DNA of 64,000 bases from Candidatus Eisenbergiella merdigallinarum (GCA_019119355.1 DWXE01000043.1:1-64000), one strand, 5' to 3'. Shown: positions 1-9,153, numbered from the stretch's first letter. Made by a program: numbers and translations. The notes: generated from the letters alone by a model not told the origin.

Positions 1-684
1 AATAGTAATTGCAAACAGTACCAACTGGAAGATGATACGCTTTTCTATCGTCAATCCTACCACATTTGCAAAAACACTTGTGATGTTAATTGCGGAGTGG
101 GTAATTATGCAGGGGAACAAACTACCGCCACGATAATAAAGAATGACAAACAGAAAACCAATCGCAATCGCTCCTGTAACTTGAAACAGGTTTTCTACTA
201 TTTCCGCACCACTGCCATTCACCAGGTTTAATAAATGTCCCAAACCAAATGTAACACTTGAAATGATAATTGCCGTTTTTACATTGTCTTTTGCTATCGC
301 TTTGAAAAGCAGTCCTCTAAAAATCACTTCTTCTAAAAATCCGACACAAAGCATACAGGTAATATAGCAGACAGTTCCTGTCAAGTTTAAATTAAATGCC
401 GCTCCGTTCCAAAAATTTCTTGTGGCTAAAATTATCAATGGAATATAGAACAGAAAGCGGTTGGCAGATATAGGAGATTTGCAAAGCCCATATCGTTTTA
501 GTAAGTTGTTTTTGACCAGAAAAACCAAGAGGATCACGGACTGTAATATAGAAAAAATAGCACTTGCAGAATATTCAACCCCTATTTTCTGATTTAGTGG
601 ATTGGCTAAAGATTGCAGGACACAATAGACCACAATCCATACGATCGTAAAGGTCAGTTCGCTTTTTTCATATAGCTTTCTCAT
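1..684 (-). CDS. CPBP family intramembrane metalloprotease (C-terminus off the left edge)
   Basis: Membrane protease of the CPBP (CAAX protease/bacteriocin-processing) family. The 228 codons present are open to the window edge. The family motifs are clear: EEVIFR at about residues 118-123 (Glu-Glu and Arg), a His near residue 150 in FGLGH, and a third motif with His and Asn near residues 196-200 (THSAIN). Several hydrophobic segments surround them. The ATG at 684 overlaps the stop of the upstream TetR gene by four bases (ATGA), so the two are almost certainly co-transcribed. Family members cleave prenylated or other membrane substrates or give bacteriocin self-immunity; the substrate here is unknown. 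The region is clearly more AT-rich than the rest of the window. Confidence 0.9.
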   Translation of the reverse strand, partial: MRKLYEKSELTFTIVWIVVYCVLQSLANPLNQKIGVEYSASAIFSILQSVILLVFLVKNNLLKRYGLCKSPISANRFLFYIPLIILATRNFWNGAAFNLNLTGTVCYITCMLCVGFLEEVIFRGLLFKAIAKDNVKTAIIISSVTFGLGHLLNLVNGSGAEIVENLFQVTGAIAIGFLFVILYYRGGSLFPCIITHSAINITSVFANVVGLTIEKRIIFQLVLFAITI

Positions 685-1253
685 TTTGTTTCCTCCTGTG
701 ACGCTAATACCGCACCAGTATAAGCTCGTTCTATATGCGTTCTTATGAGTTCTTCATCATACTCTAATGAATTGTTTGCAATAATACCTGCATAGCCATG
801 AGCGAATAAAAAAACCGTCAAAAAGATTTCTTTCACTTGCTCTATGCTTCCTCCGACTGCTCCTTGCATTGCCAAAAGAACAGGCATAAGTTCTTCGGCA
901 TCTATCATTTCAAGCAAAGTTCTTCCAGTGAAAAAGTTTGATTGAAAAAGGAAGCGGAACAAATGCGGTTCTTCAACCGCAAAACGGATATAGTTCAACC
1001 CAATTCCAAGCATAACACCCTTTTGCGGGCTTTTAATATTCATCAGGTATTCAGAATGATAGCCGTCTGCTTTTGCATAAGCAGCTTCTTTCAATTCCTC
1101 AATCGTTGCAAAGTGATACATAACGGGCTGAGTAGAGCAGTTTAGCTTTTTTGCGACTGTCCTTGCGTTAATATTTTCTGCACCCGCTTCACGAGCAACC
1201 TCAAAGGCCGCGTCAATGACCATTTCTTTTGTAATCTTTGCTTTCGGTGGCAC
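681..1253 (-). CDS. TetR/AcrR family transcriptional regulator
   Basis: 190-residue one-component repressor. Residues about 8-55 form the TetR helix-turn-helix (ENINARTVAKKLNCSTQPVMYHF), followed by an all-helical ligand and dimer domain. The start is GTG at 1253, preceded by AGGAGG at good distance. It overlaps the CPBP protease gene by four bases and probably controls that gene and itself. A perfect 10-bp palindrome lies about 24 bases upstream and could be its operator. The ligand cannot be read from sequence. Confidence 0.9.
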   Translation of the reverse strand: MPPKAKITKEMVIDAAFEVAREAGAENINARTVAKKLNCSTQPVMYHFATIEELKEAAYAKADGYHSEYLMNIKSPQKGVMLGIGLNYIRFAVEEPHLFRFLFQSNFFTGRTLLEMIDAEELMPVLLAMQGAVGGSIEQVKEIFLTVFLFAHGYAGIIANNSLEYDEELIRTHIERAYTGAVLASQEETK

Positions 1254-1276
1254 GCTTCGCTCCTCCTATAACCATC

Positions 1277-1286
1277 GTTATATAAC
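1277..1286. promoter_or_regulatory. possible TetR operator palindrome
   Basis: The sequence GTTATATAAC is a perfect palindrome 24 bases upstream of the TetR GTG start, in an AT-rich promoter region. TetR-family repressors usually bind short palindromes in this position. It is short enough to arise by chance in AT-rich DNA. Confidence 0.3.
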
Positions 1287-1320
1287 AACAATTATGTGAC
1301 TGATTTATGAAAAGGTCAAT

Positions 1321-1500
1321 ACCTTGATTAGAAATTCCTCAAAAACACCAGCTATATTTAAGCGAAAATAATTTATCAATACTCGCAGAAGAATACTATG
1401 AAAATGAAAATCTAACTGAATTTTCAGCAAGCTACTTTTCAGTACCATTTCCCACCCAACACAAATGCGTGAATTACTCATGCTTTTTTCTTCAGGGGCT
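1321..1500 (+). other. AT-rich intergenic stretch with an open-frame remnant
   Basis: The 285-base gap between tetR and the ABC transporter contains a plus-strand frame open after a TGA at about 1320. It encodes about 50 residues (starting LEIPQKHQLYLSENNLSILA) with no start codon or ribosome-binding site near its beginning. It looks like the decayed tail of a former gene and has no recognisable domain. It could also be chance reading in AT-rich DNA. Confidence 0.2.
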
Positions 1501-1538
1501 AATATGCTGGATTTATACTGAGAAAGGAGAGCATGTAT

Positions 1539-2288
1539 ATGAGCGCATTATTACAGGTTAAGGACGTAACCAAAGTTTATAAAAATCAGTCCAGCCCCGC
1601 CCTCGATCATGTTTCGTTCGATGTTGAACAGGGAGAGTTTTTGGGGATCATGGGCGCGTCCGGTTCCGGCAAGACCACTCTGCTGAATGTTTTGTCCACC
1701 ATCGACACTCCCACCAGCGGTCATATTGTCATGGGGGAAACCCATATCGAAAAGCTGGATCAGGGGCAGGCTGCCGATTTTCGGAAAAACAACCTGGGCT
1801 TTATCTTCCAGGAATATTTCCTTTTGGACAGCCTGACGGTACGGGAAAATATCGCCGTACCCATGACGCTGCTGCACAAACCGGCAAAAGAAATCGACGA
1901 AAAGGTTGCCGGGCTGGCCGAATTGTTCGGCATCGGCTCTCAGCTGATGAAATATCCCGGCGAATTATCCGGCGGACAGCGGCAGCGCGCGGCGGCCGCC
2001 CGCGCAATGGTGAAGCGCCCCCCGCTCATTTTTGCGGATGAGCCTACCGGAGCATTGGACTCCAGTTCGGCGACTGAACTGCTCGCTGCATTGGCAGAGG
2101 TCAATCGCGCGTTGGGAACCACGATCCTCATGGTAACGCATGATCCCTATGCCGCGAGTTACGCCGACCGCATCCTGTACTTCAAGGATGGACGCATGAT
2201 ATCCGAATTGCGGCGCCGCCATGCCGAACGGCGGCGTTTCTATGAGGCCATTATGCAGGAATCGGCCTGCCACGACGGGAATCGGTAA
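1539..2288 (+). CDS. BceA-type ABC transporter ATP-binding protein
   Basis: 249-residue ATPase of the MacB/LolD/BceA class. Walker A GASGSGKT is at about residues 39-46, the signature LSGGQ at 143-147 and Walker B LIFADEP at 163-169, followed by the GALD D-loop and the switch His in MVTHD. I chose the ATG at 1539 over the one at 1533 because AAGGAG at 1524-1529 lies nine bases upstream of 1539 but only three from 1533. The permease gene follows 14 bases downstream and the pair forms a BceAB-like module, a family that gives resistance to cell-wall-active peptides. The next two genes, a histidine kinase and response regulator, probably sense the same stress. Confidence 0.92.
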   Translation: MSALLQVKDVTKVYKNQSSPALDHVSFDVEQGEFLGIMGASGSGKTTLLNVLSTIDTPTSGHIVMGETHIEKLDQGQAADFRKNNLGFIFQEYFLLDSLTVRENIAVPMTLLHKPAKEIDEKVAGLAELFGIGSQLMKYPGELSGGQRQRAAAARAMVKRPPLIFADEPTGALDSSSATELLAALAEVNRALGTTILMVTHDPYAASYADRILYFKDGRMISELRRRHAERRRFYEAIMQESACHDGNR

Positions 2289-2302
2289 ACGGAGGGGAAC
2301 GT

Positions 2303-4282
2303 ATGAGCTTAAAGGCAATCGCATTCAGAAACCTGAAACGGAATTTTTCCTTTTATTCGCTGTACCTCATGTCAGTTTCTTTTGTTCTGACAATCTATTT
2401 CTGCTTTACTTCTTTCTCCATGAACGAAATCATTATGGAAAAAATTTCATCGGATGGCCGCGTCGAGATGATGTGCGATGCGGTGGCTGTCTTTATCATG
2501 GCGTTTGTCGTTTTCTATATGTTCTACTCAAACGGTTTCTTCATGCGCCGGCGAATGAAAGAACTGGGGATCTACACGCTGCTCGGATACCGCAAAACGG
2601 ACATCCTGTGCCTGTTGACCATCGAAAATATTTTCGTTTGCTTCGGCGGGATGATTGCCGGTATTCTGGCAGGCAGCCTGCTGCATATTGGCGTGACGGC
2701 GGGAATCGTCGCTCTGCTCGGCCTGACCGTCGATATCGGGGCAATCCCGTTTATCAATGCACGGGCCGTTAGCCCGATCTTCCTGTTTATCCTCGCTGTT
2801 CTGATTGCTCTCGCTCTTTCCAACGCAATATTGCTTCTGAAATCAACTCCTCTGGATTTGATACGTTTGGAGAAAAAAGCGGAAAAACCCGTTGGGCCGA
2901 ATACTGCTGTTTCTGTCATTGGAATTATCTTTCTTCTCGGAGGATATATTCTGGCGCTGGATATGGTTCGAGGCGAACGATCCTTTTGGACAACGATTGG
3001 GTTCTCGCCCGTCGCCCTGTTGACCCTGACGCTGGCGGTGACCGGTACGATACTGTCCGTTTCTTCCTTCGTTCCTCTCGTATGCCGGTGTATGAAAAAT
3101 CGTCACGGGCTTCTGTACCAGGAGAACAGGATTATCGTGATCCCCAGGTTTATGCATCGTATCCGTTCCAATGCAAAATCGCTGATTCTTTTGATTTTGC
3201 TGGTCGCCGTAACGCTCTCCGTCTTTGGAGCCACCACGCTTTCCGTCTGGTATCCTTACAGAGCGGTGGAAAGAATAATTCCGTCCGCCATCGAATATCG
3301 CGTTGAGCGCGAACAGCAGAGCGAACAGGCGCTAAAGGCATTGAGCGAAGGTCTGGGCGGCCGGGAATATCAGGTACGGGAAACAAATCTGCTGAAAATC
3401 ACAGCCGCATCGGATCGCCTTCCCGATGAATACAACATCAGCAAAGACGGAGTGCGCACTCCGGGTTTTGAATGTATGCGTTTGACGGACTATAACGCTT
3501 TGCTGAGCAGCCAGGGGAAAAAAAGTTCCGTTCCCGAATTGAACGATGCCGGGTGCGTTCTGGTAAAATATCGTCCAGACCCCAAAAACTCCGATGTTGG
3601 TGCTGTCTATCATCTGAATATCGGCAACGGAGCCATAGCGGACGTAACAGTTGTCCAGACAACTCTGGACAATGCGATCGGATTTGCAAACAGCGTCGCT
3701 ACGCTTCTCGTCTCCGACCGGCTTTACCAAACCATATCAGAGGGACAGCCTGAACGAATCAGGATCGTCAGCGTCAATGGCGGAACAGCCCGTTCCGACG
3801 GGACAGCCTACACGATTTTGAAAAACGCTATGCCGGACAATCCCTGGCTCGCCAGCGCATGGCAGCGCCGGGCAGAAATCGTCCGGCTAAACAGCTCCAC
3901 CTATTTGCTGATCGCGTTTGCCACCATTATCTTTTTGATTGCCACCGGCAGTATCCTCTACTTTCAAAACCTGTCCGCCATCGCTTATGACCGGGACGAT
4001 TACAAAATCCTCCGGCGGATGGGCTATAACCGGCGGATGATAAAACGCTGCGTTTGCCGCCAGATTCAGATTTATTTTGCCATCCCTTATGCGATGGGGA
4101 TTCTCCACAGCAGCTTTGCCATTATCTGCTATAAATCGGCGTTGATGGATGACGTGCTGGGCCGGGTAAACGAGGTGATCTTGCCCGTGGTTTTGGCCGT
4201 TGGAATGTTCTCCGCCGTTTACTTCCTCTACTATCAGATAACAAAATACTCCTGCTTGCGGATATTGGGGCAGGTCGGGTAA
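2303..4282 (+). CDS. BceB-type ABC transporter permease (FtsX domains)
   Basis: 659-residue membrane protein, the usual size for BceB permeases. Four hydrophobic segments lie in the first 180 residues, more follow at about 200-310, then a large extracytoplasmic domain at about 330-520 and a C-terminal FtsX-like three-helix block after 530. A ribosome-binding site GGAGGGGAACGT precedes the ATG. Known family members free lipid II cycle intermediates from antimicrobial peptides and also act as the sensor for the partner kinase. That role is inferred here from family and gene order; the peptide is unknown. Confidence 0.9.
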   Translation: MSLKAIAFRNLKRNFSFYSLYLMSVSFVLTIYFCFTSFSMNEIIMEKISSDGRVEMMCDAVAVFIMAFVVFYMFYSNGFFMRRRMKELGIYTLLGYRKTDILCLLTIENIFVCFGGMIAGILAGSLLHIGVTAGIVALLGLTVDIGAIPFINARAVSPIFLFILAVLIALALSNAILLLKSTPLDLIRLEKKAEKPVGPNTAVSVIGIIFLLGGYILALDMVRGERSFWTTIGFSPVALLTLTLAVTGTILSVSSFVPLVCRCMKNRHGLLYQENRIIVIPRFMHRIRSNAKSLILLILLVAVTLSVFGATTLSVWYPYRAVERIIPSAIEYRVEREQQSEQALKALSEGLGGREYQVRETNLLKITAASDRLPDEYNISKDGVRTPGFECMRLTDYNALLSSQGKKSSVPELNDAGCVLVKYRPDPKNSDVGAVYHLNIGNGAIADVTVVQTTLDNAIGFANSVATLLVSDRLYQTISEGQPERIRIVSVNGGTARSDGTAYTILKNAMPDNPWLASAWQRRAEIVRLNSSTYLLIAFATIIFLIATGSILYFQNLSAIAYDRDDYKILRRMGYNRRMIKRCVCRQIQIYFAIPYAMGILHSSFAIICYKSALMDDVLGRVNEVILPVVLAVGMFSAVYFLYYQITKYSCLRILGQVG

Positions 4283-4308
4283 AATAAATCCGGACAGGAG
4301 GTGCTGCT

Positions 4309-5871
4309 GTGAAGCGAAAATATATGGCGATGCAGGGACTGATGATCGTCAACCAACTGGCATTGACGGCGCTTCTGTGCGTTATGAACATAAACAAAAC
4401 TGCGATCCCGGCGGAAAACGCAGTTCATATTATCCTTTTTACCTCGCTGTTTGGAGACGGATATTACGTTTCCAGCAAAAATGTAAAAGGGAATCCCGTG
4501 CTGTCGCAATTTGCGATTCTTCTGCTGCTGTTTGGATGGTACTTCGGATTGTCCCTGTTCGGCTCATATCCGCCTGCGGACGCCGCATCCGTTGCTATTC
4601 TTCCAATATGCTCCTATCAGCTGATAAACTTCATGCAGGCTTTTCTTTTTCAGGGAGCCAGCTACAGGGGAAGAAAAGCATTTCTGTATGGAACGGCGAT
4701 ACTCTGCCTCGCAGCAACCATCGCTTTTTTTGCCGACATGGAATCCTTTTATATCTTCTATAACATTCAGTTTGCGGTTTCCCTGTTCTGGTGTATCGCC
4801 ATAGCCGCCGTTCATCGCAAACGGGTATGGTTTGTGCTGCGGAGCCAGAGAAAGCAGCTGATCTTTTCGACGGCCTTTGTCCTGCTGCCGTTTAGCTGCT
4901 ATATGATAGCCTTTTCCCGAAAAGAAAAATACGTTGAACAGATGGGACTGTATCTGATCGTTATGCTGGCGTTCGTCGGCGTACACAGCATCATTTTTCC
5001 GGCCGGCAATCACCAAAAGCCCTTTTTCTCCTTAAACCGGAAGACGGCTGCGGTTTTGTTTTTCCTGTTCTCCGTCAGTTTTGGGCTGGTTGCATGGGTA
5101 TTTGATCTCCCTGTTCTGACGGCGCTTACGCTGATATATCTTCTCATATTTTGGAAACTGCTTTATGATCTGCTGCTGTTTTGGCAGGCAGGAAAAAAGG
5201 AAGGTCAGAATCAGGCGGCTCCCTCGTTTTATGAATACGCAGTGGTGCAGCTCAGACAGGAAGAAGCCCTGCGAAAAGAATTTGCCAATTATCTGCATGA
5301 CGATATTCTGCAAGACGTTCTTTCCATGAAAAATCTGGTGCATAAAACCGGGCAGATTGAAGCGCGTCAGCTGTTGGATGATACTTTGCGCAAACTCATA
5401 TCCTCCATCCGTTCCCGGATGCAGGCGTATCATCCAAAGCTGCTGAAAAGCCTGACTTTCAAAGAAAATCTTCAAAGTGTACTGGACTCCATTCCCAATG
5501 ACAGGGACGCTGCCATCATTTTGGAGTGTCAGGATAACATTTTTCTGGTGGAACCATACACGATGCTGATCTGCCGGTTCGCAAGGGAACTGACCGTGAA
5601 CGCGATCAAACACTCCCGGGCGCCAAAAATCGGCGTAACGTTGCAGCAGGAACATGAAAAGATCTCCCTGCAGGTGTCAGACAACGGCTCCGGATTTTCA
5701 GCCGCCCCTGACGGTCACTCCCTCCATCATGGGCTCGCTTCCATTCAGGAACAGGTTTCCTTTTTGAACGGAAAGATGACCATCAGGAAAAATCCCGAAG
5801 GCGGAACTGACGTCAATATCCTGATCCCGATGAAAGGGGAAGAATCCTATGCGAGTTTTACTGGTGGATGA
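4309..5871 (+). CDS. membrane sensor histidine kinase, HisKA_3/NarL type
   Basis: 520-residue kinase. The first 300 residues contain about eight hydrophobic segments with no large extracytoplasmic domain. The dimerisation and phosphoacceptor helix follows with LHDDILQD (His about 330), a HisKA_3-type H-box, and a C-terminal HATPase with N-box (LTVNAIKHS) and G-box (VSDNGSGF). The stop overlaps the response-regulator start by 23 bases. Classical BceS kinases have two membrane helices and an EnvZ-like core, so this is a different kinase class attached to a BceAB-like transporter. Confidence 0.9.
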   Translation: MKRKYMAMQGLMIVNQLALTALLCVMNINKTAIPAENAVHIILFTSLFGDGYYVSSKNVKGNPVLSQFAILLLLFGWYFGLSLFGSYPPADAASVAILPICSYQLINFMQAFLFQGASYRGRKAFLYGTAILCLAATIAFFADMESFYIFYNIQFAVSLFWCIAIAAVHRKRVWFVLRSQRKQLIFSTAFVLLPFSCYMIAFSRKEKYVEQMGLYLIVMLAFVGVHSIIFPAGNHQKPFFSLNRKTAAVLFFLFSVSFGLVAWVFDLPVLTALTLIYLLIFWKLLYDLLLFWQAGKKEGQNQAAPSFYEYAVVQLRQEEALRKEFANYLHDDILQDVLSMKNLVHKTGQIEARQLLDDTLRKLISSIRSRMQAYHPKLLKSLTFKENLQSVLDSIPNDRDAAIILECQDNIFLVEPYTMLICRFARELTVNAIKHSRAPKIGVTLQQEHEKISLQVSDNGSGFSAAPDGHSLHHGLASIQEQVSFLNGKMTIRKNPEGGTDVNILIPMKGEESYASFTGG

Positions 5872-6451
5872 CCACGCGCTGTTTGCACAAAGCCTGGCGA
5901 TCGCGCTGTCGGACTTTCCGTCCGTCGAAAAATTCTCAAACGTCAGGTCCATCGATGAAATAGAGACCATTCTTGAAAAAGACAGTCCGGATATCCTTTT
6001 GATGGACATCAATCTCGGAAAATTGTCCCATGAGGACGGGCTTCTTCTCGCCCGGAGACTGTTACAAAAATATCCCGGCCAGAAAATTGTAATCCTGTCA
6101 GGATATGATCTGCCGGTTTACCGGAAAGAAGCGGAAAAGCTGGGGGCAAAAGGTTTTATCAGCAAGGATATCGAGCCTGATAAACTGCTGCGCATTCTGG
6201 AAAGCATAGAGAATGGCTCCACATATTTTGAGCATACGGACAACTTTATCGAAGAATTGACGGAGACTGAAAAACAGGTGCTTCGTCTGCTGTCATGCGG
6301 TGTCAAACGGAAAGAGATCGCGGAACAGCTTTTTATGAGCGAAAGGACCGTTTCCAATCACCTGCAGCATATATTTGAAAAACTTGGGGTTTCTTCGGCG
6401 ATAGAGGCTGTCACGAAGGCCATTCAGTCCGGATATCTCCCGCCGCTTTAA
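5849..6451 (+). CDS. LuxR/NarL-family response regulator
   Basis: 200-residue regulator. The receiver domain (residues 1-120) has the acidic pair DD at 7-8, phosphoacceptor Asp at about 53 (LLMDIN) and conserved Lys in FISKD. The C-terminal LuxR helix-turn-helix (LTETEKQVLRLL to SERTVSNHLQHIFEKLGV) occupies about 136-195. It is translationally coupled to the upstream kinase. The probable target is the promoter of the BceAB-like transporter at the head of this four-gene plus-strand unit. Confidence 0.93.
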   Translation: MRVLLVDDHALFAQSLAIALSDFPSVEKFSNVRSIDEIETILEKDSPDILLMDINLGKLSHEDGLLLARRLLQKYPGQKIVILSGYDLPVYRKEAEKLGAKGFISKDIEPDKLLRILESIENGSTYFEHTDNFIEELTETEKQVLRLLSCGVKRKEIAEQLFMSERTVSNHLQHIFEKLGVSSAIEAVTKAIQSGYLPPL

Positions 6452-6459
6452 CGGTTTTG

Positions 6460-6513
6460 GGGCAAAGAGCTGCTTTTTAATATTTCAGATAGCAGGCGCT
6501 CCGCTCTTTGCCC
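6460..6513. terminator. long-range hairpin between convergent genes
   Basis: Eleven-base perfect arms (GGGCAAAGAGC at 6460-6470 and GCTCTTTGCCC at 6503-6513) enclose a second small stem (CTGCT/AGCAG). It lies just after the response-regulator stop and before the convergent GNAT gene. There is no T-tract after either arm, so it is not a textbook intrinsic terminator. It may still act as a bidirectional stop or mRNA 3' end stabiliser. The loop contains GGCGCTCCGCT, also found in palindromic elements near 21650 and 61260. Confidence 0.5.
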
Positions 6514-6531
6514 TCCAACTCCCGGCATGGC

Positions 6532-7017
6532 TCAATAATCAAATTTATTCTTCCCAACTTCTATCTGTTGGGCCGGCTCTTCGTTTCGATACGGCTTCCG
6601 AACCTCGAGCAGGTTCAGCACCGTATAACCGTGTTTGCGCAGGAAGGAAATCATGCGGTCATTGTTGGGGTGTACGTAGAAGTACAGCGTATCCTCGCCA
6701 AACCCTTTTGCAATTTGTTCAGCCTCCTCCAATAATTTCTCTGCAGCATCGCCCCCTCTGCGCTCCGGTATCACGTAAATCTGCTCTACCCAGACGCAGG
6801 GTTCTTCAATTTTGCAAACCATATATCCGACGGGAATTTCTCCGTCCATGGCTGCATACACCGGAAATCCGGCATCCAGATATTCCTGCAATTCTTCCGT
6901 TCCGGATGCCGCATCGGGCCTGCTTACAATTCCCTTAAAGGCCCGCAGGGTCACGCGAAAGTCGGCTACGAGTCCTCCGAGCTTTGGCACAGCGCTTTCT
7001 ATTTTAACGATCCTCAT
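6532..7017 (-). CDS. GNAT family N-acetyltransferase
   Basis: 161-residue acyl-CoA-dependent acetyltransferase. Motif A is visible as VEQIYVIPERRGGDAAEKLLEEA, whose R-x-x-G-x-A-like loop binds the CoA pyrophosphate. The C-terminus (HPNNDRMISFLRKHGYT) is the usual GNAT ending. The ATG at 7017 has an ideal AGGAGG site; an upstream in-frame extension lacks one. It overlaps the preceding NTF2-like gene by 14 bases, suggesting a two-gene unit. Substrate unknown. Confidence 0.88.
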   Translation of the reverse strand: MRIVKIESAVPKLGGLVADFRVTLRAFKGIVSRPDAASGTEELQEYLDAGFPVYAAMDGEIPVGYMVCKIEEPCVWVEQIYVIPERRGGDAAEKLLEEAEQIAKGFGEDTLYFYVHPNNDRMISFLRKHGYTVLNLLEVRKPYRNEEPAQQIEVGKNKFDY

Positions 7018-7396
7018 TTCCGCCTCCTGAAATCGTCGTCCCGATCCCCATATCCTGCCGCCATTGGGGCGGTCTGCCGTCATCGCCCCAGTATTCGTCG
7101 ATGGAAGCAATTTTCCCATCCGTCACGCGGATAAAGGAGGCCACATGGAAGGAAACGGAGCGGCCTTTTGCATATACGCGGGTCGCCGTGACGATGAGGC
7201 CTTCAGCCTCCACCATCCGTTCCACCTCTCCGTCCCAATGGCCGGGATATTCGCAGTTGGCCCGGATAAATTCTTCCACCGTAAAATGTTCGTCGGTATT
7301 GTGCCAGTTCACCCAGGCGCCCGGATGAAAATAAGCCCGAATGGCATCGGCGTCCTGCCTCAGCACGTCGCGCCAAAAGTTTTTGATATTCACCAT
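7004..7396 (-). CDS. NTF2-like / SnoaL-fold protein
   Basis: 130-residue protein with the pattern of the nuclear transport factor 2-like superfamily. A helix NFWRDVLRQDADAIRAYFHPGAWVNWHNTDE leads into a curved sheet ending in VTDGKIASIDEYWGDD. Such proteins are small ligand-binding folds or enzymes (isomerases, dehydratases, limonene-epoxide-hydrolase-like). The reaction cannot be assigned. It is translationally coupled to the downstream GNAT gene. Confidence 0.75.
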   Translation of the reverse strand: MVNIKNFWRDVLRQDADAIRAYFHPGAWVNWHNTDEHFTVEEFIRANCEYPGHWDGEVERMVEAEGLIVTATRVYAKGRSVSFHVASFIRVTDGKIASIDEYWGDDGRPPQWRQDMGIGTTISGGGNEDR

Positions 7397-7446
7397 TTTG
7401 CTTCCTCCCTCATTTCTTCCCCACCAAAAACAGTTTGGAACCGCTC

Positions 7447-8363
7447 TTACTTTACGATGAAATCCTTTTCATCCTGGGACAAATAGTAATAATCATCTGC
7501 GGACAGAGCCAAAAACATCTTTTCATTTTTATCGATGTTCAGACTGCAGGTGTATGCTATTCCGCCCTTTTGAACTTCCACTACGTATTGACCTGTTGAA
7601 CACTGAAACTGAACAAATTGTCCCTCCAGATAATTCTCCTGCAGCACAATCTTTTTTTCGTCTCCGCTTCCTGCAATACGATGGTTGCGCCATTCAAATC
7701 AGGAGTAAAGCCGTCATAATCCGTAAAACTGATGTCCACAGTATGCAGGTAGAACCAATAGTCGGCAAATCTATAATAGTTATAACCGGATACATCCGTT
7801 ACGCTGTCATCATCGACCGAATAATACAGATTATTCACAACAAACCCGTGGATATCTGAATTTACCGGTACTTTTTCACTTTCATATTTTTCCGCACGCA
7901 AATCCAGCGGAATTTCTATACTATATGTCCCCTGTTCTTCCGGCGTTGGAATTTTAATTTCTTTCGCTTCCGAATAAGCAATATCAAATTCGATATAAAA
8001 CGGGAACTCCTGCAGCGGCTCAACGCTTTCATCTTCATTCTCTGTTTCAGTTTCATGATTTAACCGCTTATCCTTTTGAATATGTGAAGCCAAATAATCG
8101 CTGGCTTCTTCGACAAAACCGTCAAACCTTTGCGATAGCACCCCATGAAAACCGAGCGGTAGCCCCACAGAAAAAGAGCTGATTGCTAAAGATGGTAATA
8201 AAAAAATCCTGAGTATTTTAAGTATTATATTTGGGATCCTATATTTTTCTTTACTTTCCCTTTCTTCCGTTATTTTGGACTGCAACCAGGAAAGCAAACT
8301 TTCAATGCTCACAAAAATTGCAAAAAATAAAACCAATATGACAGTTCTGACTACTCTTTGCAT
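7447..8363 (-). pseudogene. membrane-anchored protein of unknown function, frameshifted
   Basis: An unrecognised protein of about 305 residues split by a frameshift. The first part starts at ATG 8363 behind GGGGAG, has an N-terminal membrane helix (about 4-20), a second hydrophobic stretch at about 47-75 and an acidic, beta-rich outer region. It runs out of frame at a run of seven A (plus-strand T at 7652-7658) and continues in the -1 frame as KKIVLQENYLEGQ to the stop at 7447. One more A in the run would restore a single protein. Alternatives are a sequencing error, a real mutation or -1 slippage. Base composition is lower in GC than the flanks. Confidence 0.6.
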
Positions 8364-8428
8364 TCTTCTCTCCCCGCCCCGACAACGCGGGGGCGCAGCC
8401 GAAGCGCACCCCCACAATTTTCCGGTCT

Positions 8429-9127
8429 CTATTCCTGTTCTTCTTCCTCCGTCTCTTCGATCAGCCGCATCCCCGCGACATCCGTCACCGGGAGGGAGAA
8501 GACGACGGCTTTGGCCTTGGTGTTCAGGCCGGCTTTCTCCATGATGGCGCTCATGATGGGATTTTTGTTCTCCTTTTTCACCACCATGAAAATCATCTCC
8601 TTTTCCGCGGCAAGGGATACGCCCAGGAACTTCTCCGCCTTTTCAATGCCCGTTCCCTTGGCGTGAATCACCGTCCCGCCGGTGGCTTTCGCTTCCCGGG
8701 CCGCATCCATGATCATTTCCGTGTAGCCCTGATTGGCCACCGCCACCAGCAGCTCATATTTCGTTTCCTTCAATACGCTTTCCTCCCCTTTTTCATAGGC
8801 CCTTCCTTCCGTCAGAAACTGCAGCTGCCGCTTTCCGCCCACGCTGCTGAACGGGACGAGAAAGACGATCCCGCTGCCGGGGATATCGATCTTGATCTGC
8901 CTCTCCAGCCTCTTTTTGATTTCCTTCCACTCTTCCCCGGTCACGAAGGCGTACAGCACGGCTTTTTCCGTCGCCTCCAGCCCGAAGGCGTCCAGCATTT
9001 CCGAAGCGGCTGTTCCCCGGCCCAGGGTCAGCAGCGTCACGTTCATCTCATGCTCTCTGAAAAAAAACAGAAAGCGGCGGACCTGATTGCGGTCGCAGAT
9101 CGTCGTCATCAGATATAATGTACTCAT
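8429..9127 (-). CDS. tandem P-II-like regulatory protein
   Basis: 232-residue soluble protein that appears to hold two P-II-like (ferredoxin-fold) halves. Residues about 1-110 begin STLYLMTTICDRNQVRRFL and include LLTLGRGTA. Residues about 115-220 begin YELLVAVANQGYTEMIM and include VIHAKGTG. In each half a beta-alpha start leads to a Gly-Thr-rich T-loop-like segment, as in GlnB/GlnK. ATG 9127 follows GGGAGG. The gene is 26 bases after the DUF1538 membrane protein and at the end of the gltB-gltD-purC run. P-II proteins bind ATP/ADP and 2-oxoglutarate and gate transporters, so it probably regulates its membrane neighbour in response to nitrogen or energy state. Confidence 0.8.
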   Translation of the reverse strand: MSTLYLMTTICDRNQVRRFLFFFREHEMNVTLLTLGRGTAASEMLDAFGLEATEKAVLYAFVTGEEWKEIKKRLERQIKIDIPGSGIVFLVPFSSVGGKRQLQFLTEGRAYEKGEESVLKETKYELLVAVANQGYTEMIMDAAREAKATGGTVIHAKGTGIEKAEKFLGVSLAAEKEMIFMVVKKENKNPIMSAIMEKAGLNTKAKAVVFSLPVTDVAGMRLIEETEEEEQE

Positions 9128-9153
9128 ACGGTCCTCCCTGCTCATCCTTTCCG

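Noticed and set aside
8364-8428. GC-rich hairpin after the P-II-like gene as an intrinsic terminator
   Set aside because: The stem GGGGGTGCG with its partner is plausible, but there is no T-tract on the minus strand, so a terminator was not listed.
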